A DNA stretch of 64,000 nt from Enterocloster asparagiformis (lineage in GTDB: Bacteria; Bacillota; Clostridia; Lachnospirales; Lachnospiraceae). Of this stretch, positions 1 through 8,611 are shown piece after piece. The translations under genes were made by a program, and so were the position numbers. Location: assembly GCA_018380885.1 (NCBI GenBank), contig JAGZSY010000025.1, positions 1 through 64,000 of the forward strand, read 5' to 3'. Every line of letters starts with the position of its first letter. The stretch's first letter is position 1. The notes beneath the pieces are model-generated. The model had not been told where the DNA came from. It saw only the letters and a program-made list of their open reading frames with translations, and searched no databases.

Positions 1-135
1 GCGGATAACGGTGGTCTATTTGTTGTACCTGAAATTCAATCAACAATAAATCTTGAAAATTTCTCATTTTCCTATTGACTTTTTATTTGCAGGCTATATC
101 ATTCCAAATTATGCCGTTTCAAGCGATCCGGCCTC

Positions 136-1509
136 TCACGCCTCCCCGGCCAGGCGGCGCTTCAGCTCCCTTGCGGCCGTCCTGGCCTTTTCGGCCATGT
201 CCTGGGCGATGGTGCTGCAAAGCCCTGTGTAGCTGGCCGGATCGATCATCTGTTTCAGCTCGTCCCCGGAGAACATGGCGGTCAGCGCTTCGTCCTCCAA
301 AAGCACGCTCAGGTAGTCACGGCCCTCCAGCTCCACCTTCATGGCCTTGTCGTACATCAGCTCGTGGGCCTTGTCCTTGCCGATCCTGGCGGCCACGTTC
401 ATCATCACGTACTCGCTGTTGTCCAGGCCACGGTTCAGATTTACGTTCTTTAACATGCGCTCCCGGTTCACGTGGAGGGTGCGGGTCAGCTCCTCGCCGC
501 GGATCAGGACCTCGGTGGCCAGCTCCACCCCCTCCTCCATCAGCCCGTCAAAGAGCATATAGGAGCTGCTGTCCCCCTCGAACATCCGCACCGCGGAGTA
601 AAGCCCGGTGGTGGACAGGGAGTACAGCTTCTGGGAGTTGGCGATGATGCCCTTGGCCAGCTTAGGGTTGATCTTCTGCGGCATGGTGGAGCTGCCGATG
701 GTGCCGGGGGTGAAGGACTCGCTGACCTCGGAGAATTCCTCAACTCCGGTGTAGTAGACCTCCTCCGCCATCTTGTGCAGAGTGTTGCACAGCAGGGACA
801 GGTTCATGAGATACTCCACCTTCATCTGGCTCATGTTGCGGCTGGGCACGTCCATGGGCGTCATACCCAGCATCCGGGCCACCCGGTTCTGCACCCTGCG
901 GCCGGGCAGGCCGGTGGCGTTAAAGCCGCCCACCGCGCCGCCCATCATGACCAGGAACACGCGCTTTTCGCACTCCTCAAGGCGCTCCAGACTGTTTAAC
1001 AGCTCGCTGATATACACGGACACCTTGTAGCCGTAGGTGATGGGGATGGCGTGTTTCCCGTGGGTTCTGCCCGCCATCACCGCATCCGCGTTGTCCCTTG
1101 CCAGAGTCCCCAGGTTGTCCAGGATATCCGCGATAAAGCTTTTGAACACGTCATTGACCTGTTTGATCGTGTAGAGCTGGGAGGTCTGCTGGATATTCTG
1201 GGTGGTGACGCCGTAGTGGACATATTTTGCGCCCTCCCCGCGGCACGCCTTCACCAGCACCTTCACAAAGGGGACGAACCCGTGTCCCACCTTGGCCTTG
1301 ATGCGCTCCATCTCCTCCAGGTCCAGATCCTCAAAGCGGACGGAGGCGATGTCGTCCGCCGCCTCCCGGGGGATGAACCCCTCCTCCGCCTGGGCAAGGG
1401 CCAGGGCGGACTCCACCTTCAGCCAGGTCCGATACTTTTGTGTCTCGCTCAGCAGCCCCTTAATCCCCCGGTCATCCAGTTTACTTTTCGAATCGTATAA
1501 TGCTCGCAT
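136..1509 (-). CDS. Adenylosuccinate lyase / fumarase superfamily lyase
   Basis: A 457-residue member of the aspartase/fumarase superfamily, whose enzymes eliminate fumarate or a similar group from a succinyl-type substrate. The superfamily signature GSSTMPQKINP is at residues 272-282. The other conserved blocks are also visible: HYGVTTQ near 98 and GRTHGKHAIPIT at 147-158. The length fits adenylosuccinate lyase or carboxymuconate cycloisomerase. It begins 10 bases after the PTS permease stop, so the two are probably co-transcribed. No purine genes are nearby, so a housekeeping purB role is not supported and a catabolic substrate delivered by the PTS is plausible. GAGGTG precedes the ATG. The family is certain; the substrate is unknown. 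Confidence 0.88.
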   Translation of the reverse strand: MRALYDSKSKLDDRGIKGLLSETQKYRTWLKVESALALAQAEEGFIPREAADDIASVRFEDLDLEEMERIKAKVGHGFVPFVKVLVKACRGEGAKYVHYGVTTQNIQQTSQLYTIKQVNDVFKSFIADILDNLGTLARDNADAVMAGRTHGKHAIPITYGYKVSVYISELLNSLERLEECEKRVFLVMMGGAVGGFNATGLPGRRVQNRVARMLGMTPMDVPSRNMSQMKVEYLMNLSLLCNTLHKMAEEVYYTGVEEFSEVSESFTPGTIGSSTMPQKINPKLAKGIIANSQKLYSLSTTGLYSAVRMFEGDSSSYMLFDGLMEEGVELATEVLIRGEELTRTLHVNRERMLKNVNLNRGLDNSEYVMMNVAARIGKDKAHELMYDKAMKVELEGRDYLSVLLEDEALTAMFSGDELKQMIDPASYTGLCSTIAQDMAEKARTAARELKRRLAGEA

Positions 1510-1519
1510 TGTTCACCTC

Positions 1520-3094
1520 TTATTTTTTCAAAACATCGTCGACAGCGTGACGGACAAACTCCACATGAGGACCGAACACCACGTGGATGTGGTTGGAGGA
1601 CGGGAAGAAGATGCCCGCGCAGCCGGAATCCTTGATCTTGATCTGATCCACCTTGTTCGGGTCTTTTAAGTCCACGCGCAGACGGGAGATACAGTTCTCC
1701 ACCTTCACGATATTTTCCTTGCCGCCCAAGCCCTCAACCACGATGGCCGCGATGGCCGGCCAGTTCTTTTCCTTCAGCAGCACGCTGGCGGATTCCTCGA
1801 TCTCGAACTCCTCGCGTCCCGGAGTCTCCAGATTGAATTTTACTATAAACCATTTAAATACGAAATAGAATACCACAAAGTTTACGATTCCCAGCAGGAT
1901 CAATCCAATCCAGTGCGTGTTCTCGTAGAGCAGTCCGAAGATGCCGAAGTCAAAAATCGTGCCGCGGATATAACCGATGCTGATGTGCAGCAGCTGGTAA
2001 GGGATGGCCCCGATACCGCTCATGATGCAGTACAGGATAAACAGCGGCGGAGAGATGAACAGGAAGGAGAACTCCAGCGGCTCGGTGATATTGCCCAGGA
2101 ACGCGGTCAGGCAGCAGGTCATGATCACGCCCTTGGCGATCTTTCTGTTCTTCAGGAATGAGGTGTGGTACATGGCCAGGCCGATGGCCGGTACGCGGAA
2201 CAAGGTTGTCAGCATCTGCGCGCCGCCCAGGTAGCTGGTCAGGGTGGGCATGAGCTGGTTCCAGTACTCGCTGGTGGGCCCCAGGTTGAACAGAATCTCA
2301 TTGGTGGCGTTTAAAATACCCACGTACTCGGTGCCGTTGATCATGTAAGTGCCGCCCGCCTCGGTAAACCGAACCAGGGAGGCCAGCACGTGGTGCAGCC
2401 CGAAGGGAATCAGCGCCCGGTTCAGCGCATAGTAAACGCCGTTTCCGATATAAGGTGTGGTGAAAATGAAGGAAATGCTGATCAGGAAGCTGGTCAGGCC
2501 GCTCCAGATCACCGGAATCACCAGGCCGATGGGGATCATGCAGACAAAGGTGATGATCGGGATGGACTTCTTGCCGCCGAAAAAGGCGAATGCCAGGGGC
2601 AGCTCCAGCCGGTAGAAACGGTCCGCCACCTTGGCGGCCACCAGGCCGGAGATCAGGCCTCCCAACGCCTCAATTTTCAAGGTCTGAATGCCCAGCACCG
2701 TGCCCTGGCCCATCTGGGCCGCGATGGCCGGATCAGCCATGGTGCCGGTCGCCTTTAAGTAAACGCTCATGACCACGTTTAAGGTCAGATAGCCCACCGT
2801 GGCGGAGAAAACGGCGATTCCCTTCTCATGCTTCGCCATCCCCTGGGCCACGCCCATGGCGAACAGAAGCGGAATGTTGTTGAATACGATGCTTGTGATG
2901 GTCTGTAAGCTCGATAAAATCAGTTTGAGAATCTCGTTTCCCAAAAACGGGAATTTCTCGATCATGTAGGACTGTCCCAGTGCACTACAGATGCCCATTA
3001 CCATTCCAATCGGCGCCAGCAGCGCGATGGGCAGCAGCAGGGAGCGGCCAAATGTCTGGATACCGTCCTTCCAGCTTGACTTTTTTGTACTCAT
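1520..3094 (-). CDS. PTS sugar permease, EIIC-EIIB fusion (glucose/maltose type)
   Basis: A 524-residue membrane permease of the phosphotransferase system, which imports and phosphorylates a sugar. The N-terminal ~420 residues are a multi-span EIIC domain with the GITEPLEF-like motif (here GNITEPLEFSF). The C-terminal ~80 residues are an EIIB domain whose phospho-cysteine is Cys468 in ENCISRLRVD. There is no fused EIIA, so a separate one must serve it. An upstream in-frame start at 3166 exists, but the ATG at 3094 has a well-placed GAGAGGG site and matches family N-termini. It is divergent from a BglG/Mga-like regulator, as is common for PTS loci. The sugar is not predictable. Confidence 0.9.
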   Translation of the reverse strand: MSTKKSSWKDGIQTFGRSLLLPIALLAPIGMVMGICSALGQSYMIEKFPFLGNEILKLILSSLQTITSIVFNNIPLLFAMGVAQGMAKHEKGIAVFSATVGYLTLNVVMSVYLKATGTMADPAIAAQMGQGTVLGIQTLKIEALGGLISGLVAAKVADRFYRLELPLAFAFFGGKKSIPIITFVCMIPIGLVIPVIWSGLTSFLISISFIFTTPYIGNGVYYALNRALIPFGLHHVLASLVRFTEAGGTYMINGTEYVGILNATNEILFNLGPTSEYWNQLMPTLTSYLGGAQMLTTLFRVPAIGLAMYHTSFLKNRKIAKGVIMTCCLTAFLGNITEPLEFSFLFISPPLFILYCIMSGIGAIPYQLLHISIGYIRGTIFDFGIFGLLYENTHWIGLILLGIVNFVVFYFVFKWFIVKFNLETPGREEFEIEESASVLLKEKNWPAIAAIVVEGLGGKENIVKVENCISRLRVDLKDPNKVDQIKIKDSGCAGIFFPSSNHIHVVFGPHVEFVRHAVDDVLKK

Positions 3095-3164
3095 ATGTTT
3101 CCCTCTCTTACGTTGAAATGTCGTTTTATAGTTTTGATCTAAAGGCGCCTTATGAACTGAATTC

Positions 3165-3193
3165 ATTATGACAGATCACAACGGTTGCTTCAA
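3165..3193 (-). promoter_or_regulatory. Promoter of the PTS-lyase operon
   Basis: Minus-strand -35 TTGAAG (3188-3193), a 17-base spacer and -10 CATAAT (3165-3170), about 65 bases before the PTS start codon. Confidence 0.55.
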
Positions 3194-3216
3194 GGCAAAA
3201 AAAGTACAAGTTATTG

Positions 3217-3266
3217 TTGCGTTTAGTTGCCCCTAAATTTATAATAAAACTAACCCGTAAACGCAA
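3217..3266 (+). promoter_or_regulatory. Regulator promoter flanked by a 9-bp inverted repeat
   Basis: Plus-strand -35 TTGCGT (3217-3222), a 17-base spacer and -10 TATAAT (3240-3245) lead to the regulator at 3290. TTGCGTTTA (3217-3225) and TAAACGCAA (3258-3266) are perfect inverted repeats that bracket the -10. They are a good candidate for an autoregulatory operator. Confidence 0.5.
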
Positions 3267-3289
3267 TTTCCCAAGGGAGGGTTTTAACG

Positions 3290-4837
3290 ATGGGACTGAG
3301 CTACAACGATCTGAGCCTGCTGCGCTTTATCCAGAAGCGCCAGAGCATCCCCCTGGCCAAGGTGGCCGCGCAGTTTGAAAAAAATGAAATCTCCATCCGC
3401 CGGGCTGTGGAGCAGATCAACCTCTACTCCCCCGCGCCTCTGATCGAGATCAAAAAAGGGCTGTGCCTGAGCCGTCTGAGCTACAAGGAGTTCGTGGATT
3501 TTATCCAGAAAATGGGAATGGAGGACTACGCCAGCTCCTGGCTGGAGCGCATCCGGGTGATGATCGTGACCATTTTCTTCAACGGCTACGTCAACGCCTC
3601 CGCCCTGTATGAACAGTGGGGCCTGTCCCTGACCACCAAGAAGCAGGACAGCGCCCACCTGCGACGCCATCTGGCCGACCACGGCCTGACCCTGGTCACT
3701 CTGAAGAAAAAGGGACTGGCTATCGAGGGGGACGAGCTGCAGCTGCGCTTTCTGGTCATCAACATCCTGCACCCCCTGCTGGAATTCACGGACGAGAACC
3801 GCATCGAGGCCCGCTTCGCCAACACGCCCCTGGAAAAACAGAGCTACGAGCTGGCCGCGCCCAGCCTGCTGGCCTCCTCCGATCAGGCGGTGGAACAGCT
3901 GAGCGCTTTTTTGGCGTCCACCGGCCTGTCCTTAAACTATCCGTCCAAGAAATTTTTGCTGCTGTTTATCTGCCTCATGCAGAGCAGGCCGGTGGACGAG
4001 TCCATGCAGTTTTCCTACCGTCTGCCCTTGGCACCGTTAAACATGAGCTTTTCCGACAATCCCCGGGAAAACCGGCTGTACAACGTGGCCCTCAGCATGC
4101 TGAACTTCTCCCGCAGCCTGGAATTTCCCTTTGACGGCCGCCTGTGGCAGACCACCGAGCAGTTCGCGGAGCAGGTGGTGAGCAGCCTGCCGGAGCCGTT
4201 TTCCATCCGCGAAGAATTTCTGGAAGAGCTGTACAGCTACTTCTACCGCGAGATCACCCTGGACAAATTCCACTGCACCTTTGTGGACAAGACCGTGGAG
4301 AACACAAAGGAACAGTTTCTGGGCCTGTACCATCTGATCCAGAAGTACGGGGTGTATTTCAAGGCCGCCTTCAACTTCTCCTTTGTGGACGAGCATCTAT
4401 CCACCTTGACGCTGCTGGTGCAAAAGCACATCCTGCGCAACCGCATCGTGGACCGCCAGCGAAAAAAGATCGTGGTGGTGACCAGCATCAACTTCGAGCG
4501 GGTCAGCTTCTTTCTGGAGCAGATTCGCGAACACGTGGCCCTGGAATGGATGGGCACCCTCAACATCAACGAGATCCACCTCCTGGAGGAGCTGGAGTAC
4601 GACTGTATCTTCTGTTTCTCCTCCCGCATCTACAACATTTTAAGCGCCCAGGACCTGCCGGTGATCCGCCTGAACTTTTTTGTGGGCCGGGAGGATATCG
4701 ATCTGCTGCTGCAGCGGGGCTTCTCCACCTTAAAGCACCGTTTTCTGGCCTCCGGCTTTGTCTTGGAGCTGGCGGGCAAAAGCCAGCGGGAGATGGTGGA
4801 GTATCTGAAGGAGCAGTATGGGGATTACTTTGTCTAG
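3290..4837 (+). CDS. BglG/Mga-type transcriptional regulator of the PTS locus
   Basis: A 515-residue protein with the layout of Mga/PRD-family regulators. It has a short N-terminal HTH (about residues 10-50), a second Mga-like HTH (about 85-150, around the NASALYEQWGLS stretch), then a long helical region. The C-terminal ~90 residues (IVVVTSINFERVSFF onward) resemble an EIIB-like fold of such regulators. I see no clear pair of PRD histidine blocks, so phosphorylation control is uncertain. It is divergent from the PTS permease and presumably controls it. Start: ATG with an upstream GGGAGGG site. The specific family assignment is moderate. Confidence 0.72.
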   Translation: MGLSYNDLSLLRFIQKRQSIPLAKVAAQFEKNEISIRRAVEQINLYSPAPLIEIKKGLCLSRLSYKEFVDFIQKMGMEDYASSWLERIRVMIVTIFFNGYVNASALYEQWGLSLTTKKQDSAHLRRHLADHGLTLVTLKKKGLAIEGDELQLRFLVINILHPLLEFTDENRIEARFANTPLEKQSYELAAPSLLASSDQAVEQLSAFLASTGLSLNYPSKKFLLLFICLMQSRPVDESMQFSYRLPLAPLNMSFSDNPRENRLYNVALSMLNFSRSLEFPFDGRLWQTTEQFAEQVVSSLPEPFSIREEFLEELYSYFYREITLDKFHCTFVDKTVENTKEQFLGLYHLIQKYGVYFKAAFNFSFVDEHLSTLTLLVQKHILRNRIVDRQRKKIVVVTSINFERVSFFLEQIREHVALEWMGTLNINEIHLLEELEYDCIFCFSSRIYNILSAQDLPVIRLNFFVGREDIDLLLQRGFSTLKHRFLASGFVLELAGKSQREMVEYLKEQYGDYFV

Positions 4838-4868
4838 TCCCCGGACCGCCTCTCCTTTATAACGTCAG

Positions 4869-4916
4869 AAAAAGATTGCCGCCCCGGCAGGCAAAGCCTC
4901 TGCCCGGACGGCAATC
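4869..4916 (-). terminator. Rho-independent terminator of the YitT gene
   Basis: GATTGCCG and CGGCAATC arms (4874-4916) form a long GC stem followed on the minus strand by five T (4869-4873), just past the YitT stop. Confidence 0.8.
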
Positions 4917-4918
4917 CC

Positions 4919-5764
4919 TTAATGCAGTTCTTCAATAAAACCTTCTCCGAATACCTCCCGGACGTCATTTACAAACATGAACGCCTGCCGGTCAAACCGT
5001 CTCACAATGTCACGAATCTGCACGATCTCCCTGCGCGACACCACGCAGAAAAGCATTTTCCGCCGCTGCCCCGAGTACATGCCCATGGCCTCCACGGACG
5101 TGACGCCCCGTTCCATATTCTCCAGCACGGCGTTTGCGATCTCCGCGCTTTTATCCGATATGATAACCGCCTGCTTGGAAAATTTCATGCCGTCCAATAT
5201 CCCGTCGGATATCTTGCAGACAGCGTAAATGGCGATCATCGCGTAAAGCGCATACTGTATGCCGAATATCGAAGCGCCTGCCAGCACCACGGCTCCGTCC
5301 AGCACCTGCATGATCTGGGCGATGGAATAGTGCCGCAGCTTTAACTGCACCAGCGACGCCAGCATGTCGGTGCCCCCCGTGGTCGCCCGGAACGCGAACA
5401 CGATCCCGGTTCCGATGCCGGACACAACGCCCCCAAACAGAGAGGACAAAAACAGGTCCCCGGCCAGAAAGGTCCGCTCCGGAAGGATGTACAGCGATAC
5501 GGAGAGCGCCACGGTGGCGACCAGGGTCCGCTTGATAAATCCCCACCCTTTGAGCCTCCAGGCAGCCAGAAACAGCGGTATGTTGAGCACCGTGTTGGTC
5601 AGCCACAGGGGCAATCCCACCACTTTTTTGACAATAATGGCGATGCCGGACACGCCGCCTGTGACAAGATTAACGGGATCGTACATATTTTTGATGGCAA
5701 ATCCCATGATGAATGACCCCAGAATAATCAGGAGGTACGGAGTAAGCGCCTTGTATTGTTTCAT
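4919..5764 (-). CDS. YitT family membrane protein (DUF161/DUF2179)
   Basis: A 281-residue integral membrane protein. The N-terminal ~200 residues carry five to six hydrophobic spans including the family hallmark NLVTGGVSGIAI, and ATTGGTDMLASLV near residue 130. The C-terminal ~80 residues are the soluble DUF2179 domain (AVIISDKSAEIANAVLENM, then TSVEAMGMYSG). The biochemical function of YitT proteins is unknown. The start at 5764 is preferred over 5779 because GGAG lies 9 bases before it. It has its own terminator and ends a minus-strand run that begins with the C45 gene. Confidence 0.9.
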   Translation of the reverse strand: MKQYKALTPYLLIILGSFIMGFAIKNMYDPVNLVTGGVSGIAIIVKKVVGLPLWLTNTVLNIPLFLAAWRLKGWGFIKRTLVATVALSVSLYILPERTFLAGDLFLSSLFGGVVSGIGTGIVFAFRATTGGTDMLASLVQLKLRHYSIAQIMQVLDGAVVLAGASIFGIQYALYAMIAIYAVCKISDGILDGMKFSKQAVIISDKSAEIANAVLENMERGVTSVEAMGMYSGQRRKMLFCVVSRREIVQIRDIVRRFDRQAFMFVNDVREVFGEGFIEELH

Positions 5765-5803
5765 CTCACACCACTCCATTTACACAACTGATCCCATCCG
5801 CCG

Positions 5804-6934
5804 TCACCACCGCTCAATGTCGTCCCAGCGCGCGGCCTTCTCCGGGCGCTCCCAGTGATACTCGCAGAACTCGCTGCAGCAGGGCGTGCCCTTGCACACC
5901 CAGATTCGCCGGTCGGTGACATCCATCTGAACGCAGCCGAGGGTGCTTATGCGGTCCAGCTCCTTCTTCCGCTCGTCGCCGTGGCGGCACACGCAGAAGG
6001 GATAGCCAAAGTGATCCCGAAACGCCTCCTTAATGTCCTCCCGGGTGATGGCCCCGGCCTTTGGTTTCAAGTGTTTGAGAATCCGGCGGTCCCGGTACAG
6101 GGTCCCGCCCAGGGCATCCACCTGGTAACCGTACCTGGGATGGCGGATATGGTTGCTGTGTGCGATCATTCCGTCCTCAGGATAGAGCACCAGCTGACCC
6201 TGCTCCAGCTTTTCAAAGCCCATGGCGTCCCCGCCCGCATAGGCGGCCACATAGTACATGGGGAGCATGGAATCAACCCCGAAAATCTGGTTGACCGCAT
6301 CCACATAGCGGTCCTGCTCCAGGAACCGGCGGCGGATGAACACGGACGGCACGCCGTAAACCCTGGTATTATACATCTTGTGCAGGCTGTTCACGCCCAG
6401 CGCCAGGCCCGCCTGGTTCATGCCGTAGCGCGCCAGCTGCCCGGCCTCCGTGACGATCATCAGATCCGGCCCGTCCTCCCTGAGCACTTGCAGAATGATG
6501 GTTCCGTACTCCTGCCAGGTGTAGGTGTCCCAGTTCTGGGTCAGATTGGTGTGGCCGTCCGCCGTCACCTCGGGCAGCACCGCCACGCTGGAGCAGCCGT
6601 CCAGCTCCTCCTCGTCTGAGGGGGCGCGTTTCACCAGCGTCATGGCCTCCGACCGGGAGTTCAGGGTCAGAAGATCGTCAAAATCCGCCTGGGCCCCCTC
6701 CGCCATGCCCTGAAGCTCCTCCAAAAGCTCCGGGGAATACGAACGGATGTAGGGAATAAACTCTTTCGAGATTTCCCGCGCTTCGTCCCAGCTCACCGCG
6801 GCATGGCCGCTGTTAAAAAACGTGATGTAGCGTTCCAAAACACCGTGAATCAATTCCCGGCACTGGGTGCCGTAATCAACCCCCCGCTCCCTGTGGCTTC
6901 CGCCGCGAACGGTAAACATCGGCATATATGTCAT
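5804..6934 (-). CDS. C45 family autoproteolytic acyltransferase/hydrolase
   Basis: A 376-residue Ntn-hydrolase of the isopenicillin N acyltransferase (peptidase C45) type. Known members self-cleave before a cysteine, which then becomes the N-terminal nucleophile acting on amide bonds. The candidate is Cys114 in LDGCSSVAV, followed by the usual NLTQNWDTYTWQEYG core. No signal peptide is seen, so it is likely cytosolic. It lies downstream of an AbgT transporter and an amidohydrolase, so hydrolysis of an imported N-acyl or aminoacyl amide is plausible. The C-terminal ~60 residues are rich in Cys and His (CVCRHGD, CCSEFCEYH), which is unusual and may bind metal. The substrate is unknown. Confidence 0.85.
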   Translation of the reverse strand: MTYMPMFTVRGGSHRERGVDYGTQCRELIHGVLERYITFFNSGHAAVSWDEAREISKEFIPYIRSYSPELLEELQGMAEGAQADFDDLLTLNSRSEAMTLVKRAPSDEEELDGCSSVAVLPEVTADGHTNLTQNWDTYTWQEYGTIILQVLREDGPDLMIVTEAGQLARYGMNQAGLALGVNSLHKMYNTRVYGVPSVFIRRRFLEQDRYVDAVNQIFGVDSMLPMYYVAAYAGGDAMGFEKLEQGQLVLYPEDGMIAHSNHIRHPRYGYQVDALGGTLYRDRRILKHLKPKAGAITREDIKEAFRDHFGYPFCVCRHGDERKKELDRISTLGCVQMDVTDRRIWVCKGTPCCSEFCEYHWERPEKAARWDDIERW

Positions 6935-6985
6935 ATATTTTCCTCATCCTTTCTGTGTCTAATTGTAACGGTATGTCGGGTCCGG

Positions 6986-8557
6986 TTATTTGATAAACAT
7001 GGGAACGCCCGGGCCCAGCGGCAGCTTCAGAATCCACCATACTCCCAGAATCACAAGCTCTGTGATCATCGTGGCGATGGCGTAGGGCATACAGCCCGCA
7101 AACACATTTCCCATGCCGGGCGTCTTGCTCTTGTCCGTGTTATATTTCCCCAAAAGTCCCACGATCAGCGCCACGTCGGAGGAAATCGGCGCAATGGCGT
7201 TTGTGGCGGAATCGCCTATACGGTAGGCCACGGTGGTCAGCGCCGGGCTGAAGCCGATGGCATAGAACATAGGGATCAAAATCGGCGCCAAAATCATCCA
7301 TTTGGATGAACCGGAGGTCATAAACAGATTGAGGAACGTGGAAAAGAACACGATAAAGATCATCAACCCAAAGCCGCTGATCCCCGAGGACTTGATCCAC
7401 TCAGCGCCCGCCGCGCCCAGCACAGTGGGAATGTTGGAGGCGTTAAACAGATAGATGAACACGGAGGCCGGCAGCGCGATCACCATGAAATTGACCATGG
7501 AGTTGATGCTGTTGGCCAGCATTTTCGGCAGGTCGTTCCAGTTTTTCAAAATGCCGGTGGTGCGGCCGTACGCGATGCCCGTGATCAGGAAGAACAGGAA
7601 CAGCAGCGTCAGCACGCTCTTTAACAGGGGCGAGTTGGGAACAAGGCTCCCGTCGTCCGCGCGGAAGAAAGAATTCTGAGGGATACAGGCGATCACCAGC
7701 AGCGCCAGGTAAACAACGGCCGCGATGCCCGCGTTGCGCAGCGCCCTGTGCTCCGTGGGCGTCAGGTCCTTGTCTGCCGTGTTGACTTGAACCAGGCTCA
7801 AATCCTTGGCCTCACCGATAAACCCGCGGACGAATTTGGTGGTGACGAATGTAAATACCACAGTCAGCACAATTGCGCAGGCCAGCATAAAATACCAGTT
7901 TTGCAGCACGTGAACAGACGAGGGGTCAATCCCCAGGGATGTACACACCGACTCGTTGATTCCGCTCAGCAGCACGTCCAGATTTCCAACGAATACATTG
8001 GCCGACATACCCGCGTTTCCGGCGGCGTATGCCAGGATAATACCCAGCCACGGATTATAGCCCATGGAGGCAAACACAGCGGCGGCCACCGCGGTACATC
8101 CCAGAATACCGGCGTTGGAGGCCGTGTTGGCGTTAATCGCGATAAACGACACGATGGCAAACACAAATGCCGGCCGCACACCCGCTATGGTGCGTTTGAT
8201 AAACGCGCCGAACAGCCCCACCTGCTCCGCCAGTCCGATGGAGAGCATCAGAAGGCCCATCATCATCATTGGCGAGAAGTTGTAGTAGATGCTGTACATA
8301 TTCTGGGTTACATAGTTGATCGTCTCTTTGTTCAGCAGGTTTTTAACCGTCACGGTGACCAGCTCACCGCCCGCCCCCTTGGATGAGGCGCTCTCATACG
8401 TCATGGTGATTCCTGAAAAAACGATCGATAGCACAATCGCCACCACGATCAGGATTGAGAACAGAAAAAACGGATGGGGAAGCTTGTTGCCCACGATCTC
8501 CACCCCGTTGATAAACCGGTAAAACATACCTTTTTTCTCTGCCTTTGTATTTTCCAT
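6986..8557 (-). CDS. AbgT family transporter
   Basis: A 523-residue membrane protein with the AbgT N-terminal hallmark NGVEIVGNKLPHPFFLF and about twelve hydrophobic spans. Other family blocks are NANTASNAGILGCTA and GNAGMSANVFVGN. AbgT proteins import p-aminobenzoyl-glutamate in E. coli and export sulfonamides in other species. The ATG at 8557 is chosen because the GGAAGGAG site leaves only one base before the alternative ATG at 8566. Its neighbours are a C45 hydrolase and an amidohydrolase rather than the AbgAB peptidase pair, so the cargo may be a different amide. Confidence 0.92.
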   Translation of the reverse strand: MENTKAEKKGMFYRFINGVEIVGNKLPHPFFLFSILIVVAIVLSIVFSGITMTYESASSKGAGGELVTVTVKNLLNKETINYVTQNMYSIYYNFSPMMMMGLLMLSIGLAEQVGLFGAFIKRTIAGVRPAFVFAIVSFIAINANTASNAGILGCTAVAAAVFASMGYNPWLGIILAYAAGNAGMSANVFVGNLDVLLSGINESVCTSLGIDPSSVHVLQNWYFMLACAIVLTVVFTFVTTKFVRGFIGEAKDLSLVQVNTADKDLTPTEHRALRNAGIAAVVYLALLVIACIPQNSFFRADDGSLVPNSPLLKSVLTLLFLFFLITGIAYGRTTGILKNWNDLPKMLANSINSMVNFMVIALPASVFIYLFNASNIPTVLGAAGAEWIKSSGISGFGLMIFIVFFSTFLNLFMTSGSSKWMILAPILIPMFYAIGFSPALTTVAYRIGDSATNAIAPISSDVALIVGLLGKYNTDKSKTPGMGNVFAGCMPYAIATMITELVILGVWWILKLPLGPGVPMFIK

Positions 8558-8611
8558 AGCGTTCATACTCCTTCCATTGTCTTTATCCCGCAGTCCGGCC
8601 CCGGATCCGCG

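Noticed and set aside
75..102. Plus-strand TTGACT, 16-base spacer, TATCAT at the left edge
   Set aside because: It would only make RNA antisense to the lyase gene; no supported gene follows, so it was not listed as a promoter.
136..1509. Naming the lyase purB
   Set aside because: Only superfamily motifs are certain, and the PTS context argues against a purine-pathway label.
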